DNA of 64,000 nucleotides, from contig DF241476.1 of assembly GCA_000507305.1 (NCBI GenBank), positions 1 to 64,000 of the forward strand. Direction: 5' to 3'. This DNA is from Breviolum minutum Mf 1.05b.01 (taxonomy: Eukaryota > Sar > Dinophyceae > Suessiales > Symbiodiniaceae). Shown here in pieces: positions 33,200 to 45,568 of this stretch. Position numbers and translations under genes: made by a program. How positions within the stretch are numbered: the first letter of the stretch is position 1; each line of letters starts with the position of its first letter. Under the pieces are notes generated by a model. That model had not been told where the DNA came from, ran no database searches, and worked only from the letters and a program-made list of their open reading frames with translations.

Positions 33200-36100
33200 A
33201 GTCTGAAATCTACAAAACTCAGATTTTTTGGGATACTCTGGATACTCGGGATCCTCCCATCACTGAAGGCTTTGCCTTTCAAATGGACATGGTGACATGA
33301 TCATATAATCTTACATGACATTTATCGACACATGATTCATGAAGGTATATGAAAGTGCCCCACACCCTGAATCTCCAAACATGTACTGTATCAAAAATCG
33401 TGCACAGAGATTCTACAGGCCACATGCAGCATCATCAAGACTTCCAGAAACAATTTACAATCTTGCGCCTCGGTCAACCATTTGGATCCGATATGATTCC
33501 CAGGGGAGTGTTTCGCTTCAAGCATCTTCAAGCTCCAAATTTGTTTGGCTCTGGAAATTTCATGTAAAAATCTGAGGTCTGGACACGCAGATCTGATTTT
33601 GGATCCTTTGGCAAAGCTCGTACCGTCTTGGCACTATGACTATTGGTGCGTGTTACACGTCAAGCAAGTCGTTTTTGCGGACCACCAAAAGTCGAAACTT
33701 TTCGCCGGAGAAATCATGGTTTGCCCAGTTCTGTTCGCCCCTTTGAAAGCCGTTGAGGTTCGCAGTTCTGTGGTTCTTCTTCCCTGTGTTCTTGGATCTA
33801 TGGCTTATCTGCCGCAATACTCCCACCGGGAGCCGAGCATCAAGCTGGGTTTCTGGAAAGGTCGCAGACAAAGTTTAGAGGCAAAGCCTCAACTGATCAA
33901 ATCCGAAAATCATGTTGCCGCTTGTGATCCCTTAGAAACTTCAACAAGATGTTGACAAAGGGAAGAATTCGTCAGAATGGAAGTCATATGGACGTTCCTT
34001 GATCCTTATCGCGTCCTGTATATCACGATTGCAAGTTTTGTCTTTGATTGAAGCTTCAAACAGAACGTCTGTTTTTTAAAAAACAGTCTATTATTGATTC
34101 TTTTATGATTTTGATTCATCTTTCTCAGCCAAATGTTGCATCGTTGGAGCTGTCAGTCAAGACGTCTCGGGGTCTCTTTGTGCTCGGAATGACCCATCTT
34201 CTGCACGTGTTTGCACAACGTCTCAACCAAAACCAGATCTTAGAAGATTTATAGTACTATATCACTATATCTGAGTTTATCTTAAACATGAAAGAAATAT
34301 AGAGAAATGAACGGAAAATGTTTGAGAATTCTCGGCAATTCGGCAATTCAGGCCTGGTCGCGGAGTTGATGTTGCAGTCAGGGCGCCTTAGAGATGCGAG
34401 TGAAGAAAATGTGAAGAAATGTAAAGAAGTTCGATGTTTCAGATGTTTTTAATTCGTTTGAATTTGATTCGAATTGCCAGTGAGTTTTCGCCAAAACTGC
34501 CAGAAGTGTTGGCAGTTCTGCCATTTGTAGCCTGGCCAGACTGAACAAGCAAAAACCCACTTGCATAGCATTGCTTGAGGTTCTCGGTGGAGGGCCAGTG
34601 TGGAGCCTAGTGGCAACTGCAAAACTGCTTGCAAGAATCAAAGGAACCTTGACCCCCTAGCCAGCATTTTTGAATCCAGTTCTTGAGAACACAGCTCCGA
34701 AAAGTTAAGATGCTGATAGTACGAAATGAAACTGCAGGTTGTGGTGGAAGCCATGCAGTACCTCAATATATCTCATTTTGATTTGGGCGCCAGGGGAGAT
34801 GATTTTTCATGACACAAAATTTGGACGCTATGCCCGCAGAAAATTGCTAATCAGCTACTTGCATAGCATGTTGGCCTTTGTCAAGGCATCTACCATTTCT
34901 GAGAATCTCAGAAAAAGTAGACAGTACCCAACAACAAAAACGGTCAAATGTTTGCAACAAGTGAAAGAAATCTTCACTTGTTTTTCATTTCCCCTTGCAA
35001 GACTGTACGTGTCGACAAAGATGATAGGTCGTGATACAGTCAGTCTGAAGATTCTAATTAGAGAATTGAAATGGATCAACAGGAACTATGTTTGGGGAAC
35101 ACTCAAAAAGATCTGGGTGGGTAAGATCTTTGGTGAGAGCCATGTAGTCCATCGATTGCTTTGATCATTATAGTTCTTTGTATCATCATTTGTAAAGTTT
35201 TTGAGTTGTTAGGGCAAAATCGTCGAATCGTCGACCAACTATTCTGCGCCAGTACAGCACAGGAGGCAACGAGAGAAGGCACCATGTGAAACGGGCATGT
35301 TTACCCAGGCTGGCTTACTCTTTGCCTTGAAGTTGCTTGAACTTGGCAGTTGACTCAGCTTTGACTGCATTTCTTGACACTTTGTACATCTTTGTACTTT
35401 GTGCGGAGCTTGTGTTCATTTTGGGTTCAGAGCTACTGTCCAGGTGGCCGCAATGTGTCCATCACGGTGTACGACCGGAAGCTTGAGGCGCCTGTGACGA
35501 TTTTCCTGAATTTCCACACCATCGGAGCTCATTTCCGTGCACAGGCCGGCGTTGTTACTCAACAGGACGACACAGTGCGACTGCACTTTCAAAAGAGAGG
35601 GACCCAACACTAAATGTCTAAAGCAGACATGTTGCACTGTGAACATGTTGCACTGATTGAAGCCAGACTGGACCTGTAAGCAAAGGGAACTATGTATGTA
35701 TAGGTGTGTGCTGTATGCATCTCATCATGCAAATCACATAAAACGGGTCGAGTGACGGGTGACAACAGTATTGACAAAGCATTGTGTTTGAATTTTGCAC
35801 TCAATTCGCTTCAAGCTGTTTTCACTGGCGTTTAGGGCTCCCAAGGTCCCAGAAAGGGTTTCTGCCGACATTTTTGAAAGGCTTCTGAATTCAAAGGTGT
35901 ACCAAACTGACCGCGGTGACTAGATCCAGAAAATTACTTAAACCATTTAAACCGTCCTCGATTTGCATGCAGGACCATCGAGTTTTTGTGGTGCCTGACC
36001 AGCAACTTGAGGCCTTCAGCTCGAAGGCCGTGAGGGCAACAGTGCCAAAGTGAATGAACAGATCACTTGACATTCTGCCAAAGTGTTTTCTCAACTGGAC

Positions 36101-36210
36101 AGGATGACATAGGAAATCATAGGAATGTTCATGCATTTAACAAGTATTTAAGATTCAAAGCATACAGCGCGTGCTCCAAGCTCACGGCGAGCCATTTGGA
36201 TCATAGCACA
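33200..36210. other. Gene-poor stretch before the amidase gene
   Basis: The most protein-like piece is a plus frame at about 35428-35598 (NVSITVYDRKLEAPVTIFLN then HTIGAHFRAQAGVVTQQDD), which looks like beta-strand sequence and could be an exon. Frames at 33.35-33.57 kb and 34.74-35.16 kb are less convincing. No family was recognised. Confidence 0.3.
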
Positions 36211-36217
36211 CATTTCC

Positions 36218-39200
36218 ATGAAATCATTCCATTTATTGCGTCGGTGGACACGCTTCTCGTTGACCATGGACGTGCATTTGCTGGAAGCACATGAGGTTGT
36301 GGCCATGTTGAAAGCAGGCAAGGTTTCGCCCTTGGAACTTATTGATATCGTGGAACAACGAATCAATGCGACAGAAGCTTTGGTCCATGCGACACCCATC
36401 ACCTGCTTTGATCGAGCCAGAGAAAAGGCACGACAATTGGATACTTCAGCCTCTGGGAACCGGGGATTCTTATATGGTTTGCCAGTTTTGGTGAAGGAGT
36501 GTCTGAGCGAAACCTAGGAAGGGAATGGAAGGGAGGTTTCCGGCAAGAGTTGGGGGTGTATGATGATGGTAGATTGTTGTTTGTTGTTTGCAAGTTCCCT
36601 CTGGTTTAGCCTCAACACACACACAAAGTTTGAATGGTTGGTGCAGTTGGTGCAGCTTTTTAAATGTACAATGATGGCAAAAGGCGCTTGCTAACACCCC
36701 TTCTGCGTCGCTTGCTTCTCCGGGGTGGATAGAGCCATGTTGATTGCAGGACACTCATGCAGTAGAAGGGGTCAGGTTCACCGAGGGCTCGCTCTTGCAT
36801 GCTGACCGCATTGCTGAAGAGAATGCCCCGCTAGTAGCACAGCTGGAATCAAAGGGAGCCATCATTGTCGGGAAGACCAACGTCCCAGAATTTTGCGCAG
36901 GTCACGGCAGATGCTGCATTTTGAGTATAGCACTCAACAATTCACTTGAGCATGGATTCAGTGGGCCAAGTTTGCTTGCTCTTTGCCCTTTTTAAATTTC
37001 AGAAAGGCCGGCGGCCAGATAGATTGCAAAATTGAACAACTTGGCCCAGAATTAAACAATATCTCGGAATGAATCTTAGGTGGCTTTGGCAGTGAAATGC
37101 CGAGTTCAAGAGCCTCCCTGCAAGGTTCACAGTCCTTCAACTGCATTTTTCCTACTACCGTTTCCCCATGGGATACTCGTACCACAGCTGGTGGCAGCAG
37201 TGGTGGTTCAGCTGCAGCACTTGCAAGTTTTCAATGTTGGCTAGCCAGTGGCACTGATATGGGTGGTTCTGTTCGAACTCCTGCAGCCTTTTGTGGTACT
37301 GTGGGCTTTCGGGTCTCGCCTGGGCGGACTCCGACAGCAACGTTTGGGCCTCTACTGGGGTTGCATTCGATTAGTGGTCCGATGGCACGCAGTGTCAGGG
37401 ATGTAGCACTATTCTTGGATGCCTTGGAATCGAGTGAGGGCTGGGCCATAGAACCTCACAGTCCAAGATGCTGGGACGTGAATTTCAACACAAGAAGTGG
37501 AGTTCTTGAAAGTTTTAAAGTCTTGTTAATTTTGTACCCATTTGCGACACAGTCATATACAGTCTGTGTTTTGCTAGCTCCAAAAGAATGTTTCTTCGAA
37601 AACCTTCTTGTGGTCATGAGGTGAAGAGACCTTCGAAGCTGCTGCCATTCAGGGTGCGGAACAGGGGATTGAAGGCCAGAAATGTCCAATTTTTTTCAGG
37701 GCGGATGTGTGTTTTTAAAACATTTGAAGATTGCTTGTGGAACATAGATTTTCGAAATCCATTTGAAGGTCTGGGCTTGAAGATCGGCTTTTCCACGGTG
37801 GGATGTAAATATTCTGCAGAGGTGGAGGAATTGTGCCGAAAGGCAGCGCAGCAATTGAACAACAAACGGGATGTCCTTGAAGTTGGCGAGGAGATTGGTT
37901 TTCTAGGAGAGATGTTTTTCATGGTTTTTGTATGTTCTTGTTCTTGAGTTTGTTTTTTTTTCAAGATTGAAGTCTTCTGAAGTTCCATCATCTTTCATTT
38001 TGAAGCAGGACAGGGTAGATTTTGAGATGGCAAGGCGTACCTTTAGTGCCTTACGTGCAGAGCAATTTGCCCAAAATCTGGGGGAGAAACTGCGGGATCC
38101 TGCGCTGGCTGCCTTGGTGAAGCCTGAAATCCAATGGATGCTCGAAACAAAGATTTGAGAAGTGGACACAGAAAAACAGAACAGTTGGAAGAAATAACGA
38201 AATAAGAACAGAAAGAAAGAAGTAACGCAGTGATTTCAGTGATTTCAGTGATTTCACGTTTTCGATTGCAAGCCAGGAATGTTTCGCAAGGACAACGTCC
38301 CGACATCCATCTCCGTGCAGAGGAGGCGCGTGGCGAGCTTCGCCAGCTCCATTCACAGATCCAGGAGCACTTGAGAAATTCAAGAAATTGTTCACCAGCA
38401 TTCCAGACATTTCATTTGCGTCATTTATCGGAGAAATCGATAAATTGATTGATTGAAAACTTGATGTAGCATTGACCCAGAGCGAAAATAAATAGATTAA
38501 TTGATAAATCAAATACCCATAGCAAAGGACTCAAAACTTGAAGCATTGAACGATGCACCGATAGCTCGATGAACCCCTGAAGGGGTCAAATTGCATCTGA
38601 CATCACCATCCCTTTTGATTAGCCTTGTATGGCAAGTCCATTTTTCCCATTTTCATGCCCTTTGAGGAGATGTTTAAATCTGTAGATATCCTTTGTGTAC
38701 CTGCTTCGCTGGACGCGGCCTTTGATGCTGAAGTTCGCTACCCAACGAAGCAGATCGATCAAACCTTCTCTGATTATCTTGGCTGGATGACGCCTGCATC
38801 CACTGTGACGATGTTTCTTGGATTGATGCTTAGGTTTAGCAAACTTTAGCAACATGTCAGAATGTCCAAATTGAAGCGTTTGCTTTCTGGACATCTCGAA
38901 ATGTTCAACAAAAGCTTTCTGGACTTGTCTTGCAAAGGTTCTTGTGTCCAGCTTTAGTGCTGCCCTGTGGTTTCCTCAAGGCAAGGGTGCAAGGGTTGGG
39001 CTGGGGGCTGATTGCTGCAAGTGCAGCTTGACACAAGCGATGAGCCATGGGACGCAAATATGGTCGGAGTGAAAGCAATTTATCTAAAATCTAAAATCAA
39101 AACAACTTTGAGGCCATCTTGATGTGAATTCTTAAAAGAACACAAGAGTATGTTGAAGTATGCAGACAATTGCATTTGGAAATAGATGGAAATAGATGGA

Positions 39201-39487
39201 AGTAGATGGAAGTAGATGGAAATAGATCAGATATTTTGGATAGATTTTGATGGTGAGATTGTCTCTGAGACTGGTGAGACTGGTGAGACTCGTAGTTTTC
39301 ATGATGTTTTCGCGAGGACGGTCGGCCGGTGGGGCTTCAAGTCCTGGCCGCCTATGGTGGCGACGCCATGGTGCTGCGTGCCGCCGCGGCCTTGGAGCGA
39401 CATTTGGAGCTGCCCAAGGGCATCGCTTCACCGCGCCGTGGCACCTGCGAGCTCCGAACGGAGGGGCCCAGGAGCTCCAAAAAATGA
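36218..39487 (+). CDS. Amidase-signature family enzyme (FAAH-like)
   Basis: Amidase-signature enzymes hydrolyse carboxamide bonds with a Ser-cisSer-Lys triad. Exon 1 (Met at 36218 or 36266 to about 36496) ends FLYGLPVLVK, whose Lys is the catalytic base. Exon 2 (36750-36900) reads EGVRFTEGSLLHADRIAEEN to GAIIVGKTNVPEFCAG. Exon 3 (37125 to about 37516) carries TTAGGSSGGSAAALAS with the cis-Ser, then GTDMGGSVRTPAAFCG with the nucleophile Ser, then VSPGRTP and LHSISGPMARSVRDVALFLD. Later exons: GLKIGFSTVGCKYSAEVEEL (about 37736-37903), FEMARRTFSALRAEQFAQNL (from 38009), DIHLRAEEARGELRQLHSQI (about 38300-38380), FKSVDILCVPAS to YLGWMTPASTVTM (38640-38812), ALVLPCGFLK (about 38955-38983) followed by a GCAAGG donor, and the final DGRPVGLQVLAAYGGDAMVL (39317-39487, TGA). 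All key residues are present, so the enzyme is probably active. A piece near 37620-37690 may be a further exon. The Met at 36266 sits nearer the conserved start; the substrate is unknown. Confidence 0.85.
39173..39229 (+). repeat. 10-bp tandem repeat ATGGAAATAG
   Basis: About five units of ATGGAAATAG or ATGGAAGTAG. It lies in the last amidase intron, just before a 9-bp repeat TGAGACTGG (39264-39290). Confidence 0.88.
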
Positions 39488-41080
39488 TGCTGATGAAATT
39501 GTGAAATGATGTGCAAGAATTTCATGAGGCACATCGACCTCAACATGATATTATGATATTCATATAATTTACAATATATGATATATATGTTCATACGAAG
39601 CTTCTGTGTTGAAGCAGCATGGAACTATCTTGTTGCGGAATGGGCCTTGGGCAGCTCTTAGATTTCGCATGAAATGCAGGAGACAATTTGGAGACAATCT
39701 AAAGATTCTAAATGCATAGGCAAGTGATTGCAATTTGTGTGATGAGCCCATGTTGTTCTTACATTCGAATGCAGCAACCTTTGTACACACTTCCAAACGC
39801 AGCAATATGATGCAACGTGTAGTGTGAGAAAACCACATAGATTTGAATATACATAGCATATCATATCATAAACATCTGAAGCAAAATCTCAACTTGCAGA
39901 AATGCATTTTTTCAAAGAAATATAAAATCAAAGAGACTAAAATTCCTTCAGTCTTGAATACTTTGCCCTAAATTCCACACCCACACACATGTTAGAGTTT
40001 CAAAGGTGTGGTCTTGTCTAAAAATTTAGCTTGCTAGAAGTGAAAAAGATAAAGTGTAAGTGAAAAAATGCCTTTTGCACTTAATTCTGCTCAAAAAACT
40101 GGAAACAGAAAAAGCCACTAACCCTTGGTTTAATCGCCCCCTAAGGTAGCCCCCGTCTGGGTACTCCCTTCGTTTTGACCTTAGATATATGATATATGAT
40201 ACATGAGTGAACATGTACACAGAGACCAGGAACATGACTTGCAAAACAGGTTGGGCCTAAGGCCCAAATATAAGCAAATTTCATCCAGTTGTGCTGCGTT
40301 GCGCCACTTTTTCAGGACAGCAGAGGAAGCGGCCAAGCACCATGGCATTTGTGAATAGCGTGCTGTGTCCAAAGGCTGAGGTTGGCTTTGCTCTCCCACA
40401 TGGTGACTGGCCGTGCCTCATTTTTCACTGCAATGACATGGATGCAATGCCAACAGGGTGGTGCATCCAAAGTGGGCGCGTTGTGCGTCTTTCAATGCCC
40501 GCCCCAAGAAAAGACAGAAAAGGCTTGGCTTGGCCTCATCCCCTCATGTCCCATTTTGACTTTCAAAACAAAAGCTGCATGGAAATGAAACGATTGTGTC
40601 AGGACCCCATGTGATCACACATGCACCCTTCCAAGAAGCACTCAAAAGTGGAAACCACTCTTTTTGGTTTGTAGCTTTTGTCAAACATGTGTACACTCAC
40701 GGAAAATCACAGCGCACCACTATACTTTCATTTTTGGGTAGTCATGAGTGGCTGGTCCTCGGTTCATTTTTGACATGTCCATGTTTACGTTGAGCACTTC
40801 CTTGAAAGTCAGCGGTGGCAGGCCTGTTTTGGGCTCGGTTTGCAAACCCTTTCAGGTTCATCTGCGGGATGCTCAGTGAGAGCTGTCAAGACGAATGCCA
40901 ATTAGATCCATCGAAAACAGTCTGCCTGTCAACACCAATGCAGAAATGGAACACGGAGATCAAAACTGTTCAAAGATGGAGTACACCAGGTCATGCAACT
41001 TTGATTTTTTCTAGAGTACAGGTAGTACAGGTCAATATAGAAGGGGCTAAAGCCCTCTGCCGCCGACCCCTCCACAGGTT
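39488..41080. other. Gene-poor stretch after the amidase gene
   Basis: An AT-rich part (39.5-40.3 kb) is followed by a plus frame at 40340-40614 of moderate composition (MAFVNSVLCPKAEVGFALP). I do not recognise it and see no splice-linked neighbours. Confidence 0.35.
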
Positions 41081-41337
41081 TGCGGACGACCTCCCAGTCT
41101 TTGTCCACGCCGTGGTTTTGCCACGCTTTTAGCGGTTTCGAAGCTGCCCTTTCGGCAGCGTGTGTAGGGGTTGCGAAGGCAGCGTTTTTGGCTTGCCAAA
41201 GACTGGGAGGTCGTCCGCAAACGCTGCGTATAGGTGCTCGTCGGCAACGGATGCGAGAAAGCTAAACACCAATTAAATCTAAGCTCAGGTGAGCCAAAAA
41301 CGCTGCGTTCGCGAAGGGGCACCTTCGAAACCGCTAG
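41081..41337. repeat. Nested inverted repeats (hairpin-forming element)
   Basis: TTGCGGACGACCTCCCAGTC and four further bases at 41081-41104 are perfectly complementary to 41197-41220. Between and beyond, AGCGGTTTCGAAG (from 41131) pairs with CTTCGAAACCGCT (near 41323-41335), and GCAGCGTTTTTGGCT (41180-41194) pairs with AGCCAAAAACGCTGC (near 41291-41305). The sequence is GC-rich compared with its flanks and may be a miniature inverted-repeat transposon. No target-site duplication was identified. Confidence 0.8.
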
Positions 41338-41670
41338 GTAACGGCCCCGTGAAACCTCGTTGGGCATGCGTCCGAACAGAAACACGAGCTTCGAAACACC
41401 AGCCCGTAAAAGCAACCGACCAGCATGCAGGGGGATACATGAATGGATTGATATAGAAAAGGCAGTGGGTGGACATGGCATGAAGGCTCGGTACAACGCA
41501 TGGGTCATGCTTTAGCATTTGTTTTGTCCGCTTCGGCCTTGGTTAGCTTGGCCTATAGCCGTGCCCTGGTTGGACGGGCCACGAAACACGAAAGATAGAC
41601 ACAATGTCTATGCCGCGGAAGAGAACGAGGACAAAGTCTCGGCTTGAAAAACCTCCGGTACTTCCCAGGC

Positions 41671-41704
41671 GCCTTCCCCTCGAGCTTGGCGAGGGGTCGG
41701 AGGC
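41671..41704. other. Short GC-rich stem-loop
   Basis: CCCCTCG (41676-41682) pairs with CGAGGGG (41690-41696) around a 7-base loop, and GCCT (41671-41674) can pair with AGGC (41701-41704). It could be a structured RNA or a recombination remnant; nothing ties it to a known RNA family. Confidence 0.4.
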
Positions 41705-41780
41705 TATTCATGGTATTCTTGGTATCTCATAGTTGTTTTGTGGCAAGTCTATGAAAGCAAAGTGACTCTAGTGCTTCTAT

Positions 41781-42140
41781 GTGTTCCACGCGGAGAAGGT
41801 GAAATTTAAGTTCATTCAGGTTACAAGTTGTTTCCGCATGTCCGCTTGGAACCAAGGTTGTGCCAGGTGCTCTGTGGAGTCGATGCGGGATTGCTTTGAG
41901 ATGCTTCAAATCTCAGACGAACATTTCAGATTAAAGGATTTTTTTCATCCGCTTCTACTGCCTCGCACATCCAGTCTTTACCTTTTCTATCCATTTCCAT
42001 TTGAGTTGCACGTGCAGGTGCTCGTTGCTTTTCCATGGCAAGCCTGCAGGAGGGAAGTTCGTTTGGGCCTGCAAACGGGGAGACAAAGTAGCTGGTGGAC
42101 CGACATTCAAAAGATGGTGGAAGGCGAAAGGTTTGAGTAG
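41781..42140 (+). other. Long plus open frame, weak coding support
   Basis: A 119-residue frame (MFHAEKVKFKFIQVTSCFR) reads through with mixed composition. A second frame over 42015-42130 (FHGKPAGGKFVWACKRGDKV) also looks protein-like, so the true exon, if any, is unclear. Confidence 0.2.
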
Positions 42141-42578
42141 AAGCTGGCGATTCTTGAGAGTGAGAGCTTAATAGACTTTTTCAATGAATTGGTGGGTTTG
42201 CACCTCGTGTTTTTATCCTCGGAGTAGCTTTCCTTAAGGTTGATGTGTTTGTTTGCATGTCTCAGCATTTCACTCCTCCATTCCTACAAACACACGCATG
42301 TCCACATGGAATTCATGGAGAGTCAGGCATGTAAACCTGGACTGAAAGAGATGCAGAGGTACAGGCTTCGATAAGTTAGACATAATTTGATCTACATCAA
42401 AGACTCAAAGAGCAAGTCGAAAAGGAATTCCCGATGATTTCCTGAAAGTTAAGCCTTTTATAAGGAAAAGAACAACATACAAAGAAACACAACCACAGAT
42501 ACAAATAGAAAGAGTAAAAAAACATAAAAAGACTTAAAGAGACGACAAACAAAATTTGAAATCTCCGATGATTTTTCG

Positions 42579-45390
42579 ATGAGCATGGGGTCTCCGATGG
42601 ACCTCCTCCGACTCGTGCGACCGCTCCACCTTGGCTGCGCTGCGGTGCTGTTGGCCCTGAGACTAAGTTTGCGGCGAAGACGTGGCGCGCTGCGTGGCAA
42701 AAACATTTTGGCACCTTGACTTCCTGACAGCGACACGGAAACAGCAAAACATGGAACGGGATGGTGAAGAATTCAGAAAATATCTATAAGACAAAGGTCT
42801 TTTATTGCGTTTAGATGAAATGATGCATGAATGATCTATGAATGATGCATGTATCATATTGCTTCATCATGTATCACGTTTGAAGAGATTCAAAGTTTAG
42901 ATTCAGATGAATCGATTTCTGCAATCATCTGAGATCACCGGCGCTAGTCATGGTATCGGAAGGGCCTTAGCTTTGCAAGCTGCTCAGCTTGGTGCTGCAG
43001 AGCTCATCCTGGTGGGGTCCATAGACGATGTTTTTGTATGACATATTACATTTATAATCATTTATATCATACATATAATTGATTGACATTTTTTAGTATG
43101 TATGATGTATGATATAATTATGCGTTCAAAAGTACTTAAACATATTTATTAAGCATTTGAACATTTCTATAAAGATCTTGGTGAATTTTGTTGAAACTCA
43201 ATTTCAATGTAGCATTTATGCATGTATAATGTATGCTTGATTCTGAATTGTGCAGACATTGGAAGTGTTTTTCAAATCCCACAGAATGTCAGGGTGAGAA
43301 GATTTGGAAGCATCGCATTATAGTCTCAGCACTCTTGCTCAGTTCAGGTGATGAATTGAATGTACTTGCGTTTCTTGTGAATCTGTAAACGGCTGCAGTG
43401 AATCTACTCTCCAACCGACACAGTCTTTCACTATTCATTCACCCCTTCCCGGCACAGGTAGACATTGATTCTATGGACCAGGTGGTTGAAGAAGTGCAGA
43501 ATGCGAGCGCAGGAATGCTGCTAGGAACAACTTGTCAGGTTTATTGAAGGTACAAATATGCAGGCAGCAAGTCTTCAAGGCTTTCCAATCATAAACAAAG
43601 ATCTATATAGATAGTTTTGGAGCCGAATCCGCTTGTCAGCCCAAATCGGGTTGCCTGTAGATATCCTGTGGGTGCCCCGAGGACAAGGTTTGCGGGTTTC
43701 CAGCTACAACGTCGATGTGCGGTCTGAGGCACAGCCAAGTACAACACAGGGGCAGTGTCACTGTTGTTCAGCTGTCACAATTTCTTCAAGAACGAGAAAG
43801 AATATACCGTTGGACGTTGACAGATTCCTCCCAAAGGGTTCTTACATTTGGAACTTCTTCATTCTCGTGAGAACATTCTTTTTAGTGACGTCAAGAGTGC
43901 GATAGTAATGTATACATATGTGTCTATATATGTATACATACTCGTAACTTACAATCATAATACTGTATATCAATTACATATTATATATATACATAATTAC
44001 ATACATATGATAAATGTACAGAACTGTTCAAAGACTTCTGGAGATTGTAATGGGCTGTAGGTCCTCGGAAAAAAGCGGTGACGGTCTCAAGGAAGAATGT
44101 GTTTTGTATTTCCTCGCTTCGTTTTGTTTGAAGGATGCAGTGGCCTCGCTGTGCGCCAAGATCACCCCTCAGGTGCTGTTGCTTTCTGCCGGAGTGGTGG
44201 CAGGCAAGCCTTTCCTTCCGACAACGTGACTCGTCGTGACTGGCCATGACTCGCTGTGTGTGGTCACTGGCATCGATGTCTTGAGGCCCACGACCTTGTC
44301 TGCGAAGGACCTGCGAAGGACCATGGAAACCAACTTTTTGGGGAGCAGCTTTACTGACATCAGGAGAAACAGGCAGACACCAAACGATGCTTGCAATCAT
44401 CTCGCATCGCTTGGCAGGCAGATTCGCAAAAAGCCGTCCTGGCGAATCTGTCATCTAATTCTAACTGTGGCGTTGCATCACGACATCCCGAGTATCCCAT
44501 ACCAAGGCGCATGGTTCGCTCAACAACTTCTGCCTCAAATGCTGAAGCAACGCAGCGCTGTGGTTTTCATCTCGTCGATGATGGGTGACGTGGAAAGTAA
44601 ATCTAGACCAAAGTTGAGTTGGAATTGATCTGCTGAACCCGTCGAAGGGGATACTTATTTGGAAAGACTGGGTGGTTACATTTCCTAGTTGGGCATGGCG
44701 CAATTCGCGGGTAAACTACATGGTGAAAGTCCAATACTTCGTTCTGAAACTGAAACGCACTGGATCACGAGCATCAGTCATGTAATACCTGAGTATGGAG
44801 GTTTCGCAGTTTCGCATCTTTTCCTCTCCACCTGCATCACTCCACAAGGCTTTCTGGGTAGCGCACGTTTGTCTGACTATTGTGCCTCCAAGTGGGCCCT
44901 CTTGGGATTCGCAGTTCCATGGCAGATCAAATGACCAAGTGACGATTCAAATCTTCACAAGCCTTCGATTCGATTCGATGAGTTGCGGTCTGAGTTGGCC
45001 ACCCAGGAGTCTCTGCGCTTAGAACTGAGAGCACAGCAGTGCAGCGGTGTTGGAATCATGGCTGTGTGCCCCTACTTGGTGGACACCCAGCAGTTTGACT
45101 GCAGACATTTTCTGTTGCACTCTTCCGTGTGTTCCAATTTTCCATATTCCAGAGAGACCGAAGAGATTAGGGGGTGTTGGATGATGTTGGGGTCAGGCTT
45201 GAGACAACTTGATACAGATTTTGAGTTTACCAAACTCAGGATGTTTCGTGGTGCCTTCGAGGGTGCAGATCGTTCAACCTGGTTCCGGAGATGCGTCGGC
45301 TGGTTGAGGTGCTGTTGGCTGTTTCAGTTGGCCGATTTGAATCCATATCCCGAAAGCCCGAAACAGCTGCATCGCAAAACGTGTTAAGTT
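42579..45390 (+). CDS. Short-chain dehydrogenase/reductase with N-terminal membrane anchor
   Basis: Classical SDR enzymes use NAD(P)(H) to oxidise or reduce alcohols, ketones or retinoids. Exon 1 (42579-42710) encodes LVRPLHLGCAAVLLALRLSL, a signal anchor, then RGKNIL; a GC donor (ATTTTG|GCACCT) joins it to exon 2 (42934, after TCTGAG) giving ITGASHGIGRALALQ, the glycine-rich cofactor motif. Later exons: TLEVFFKSHRMSG (43256-43292), VDIDSMDQVVEEVQNASAG (43458-43513), VLLLSAGVVAGK (about 44140-44205, in place of NNAG), DLRRTMETNFLGSSF (about 44300-44345), AWFAQQLLPQMLKQRSAVVF then ISSMMGDV carrying the catalytic Ser (about 44507-44600), GSARLSDYCASKWALLGFA with the YxxxK pair (about 44852-44916), GVGIMAVCPYLVDTQQF (about 44980-45096) and MFRGAFEGADR (from about 45240). 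The layout resembles microsomal 17-beta-hydroxysteroid, retinol or ketosphinganine reductases. The Asn-Ala-Gly motif is altered to SAG. The C-terminal end is uncertain. Confidence 0.8.
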
Positions 45391-45568
45391 TACCTTAGGC
45401 ATTGCTGCAATGAGTGAAGGCGTGTAAGAAAATAAGGCAGATGAAACTCATTGAACGTTACACATTCATAAAAGTGTTTGTCCCTGTTTCTGCGGCAAAG
45501 GGCGAAGCCTTTAACAAAATATGCAAGCTGAAATGTGACTGCTTCAATGAGCGAAGACCTTGAAGAAA

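Noticed and set aside
39216-39509. Two plus frames of 85-97 residues over the end of the amidase gene
   Set aside because: The third frame from 39317 gives DGRPVGLQVLAAYGGDAM, the conserved amidase end.
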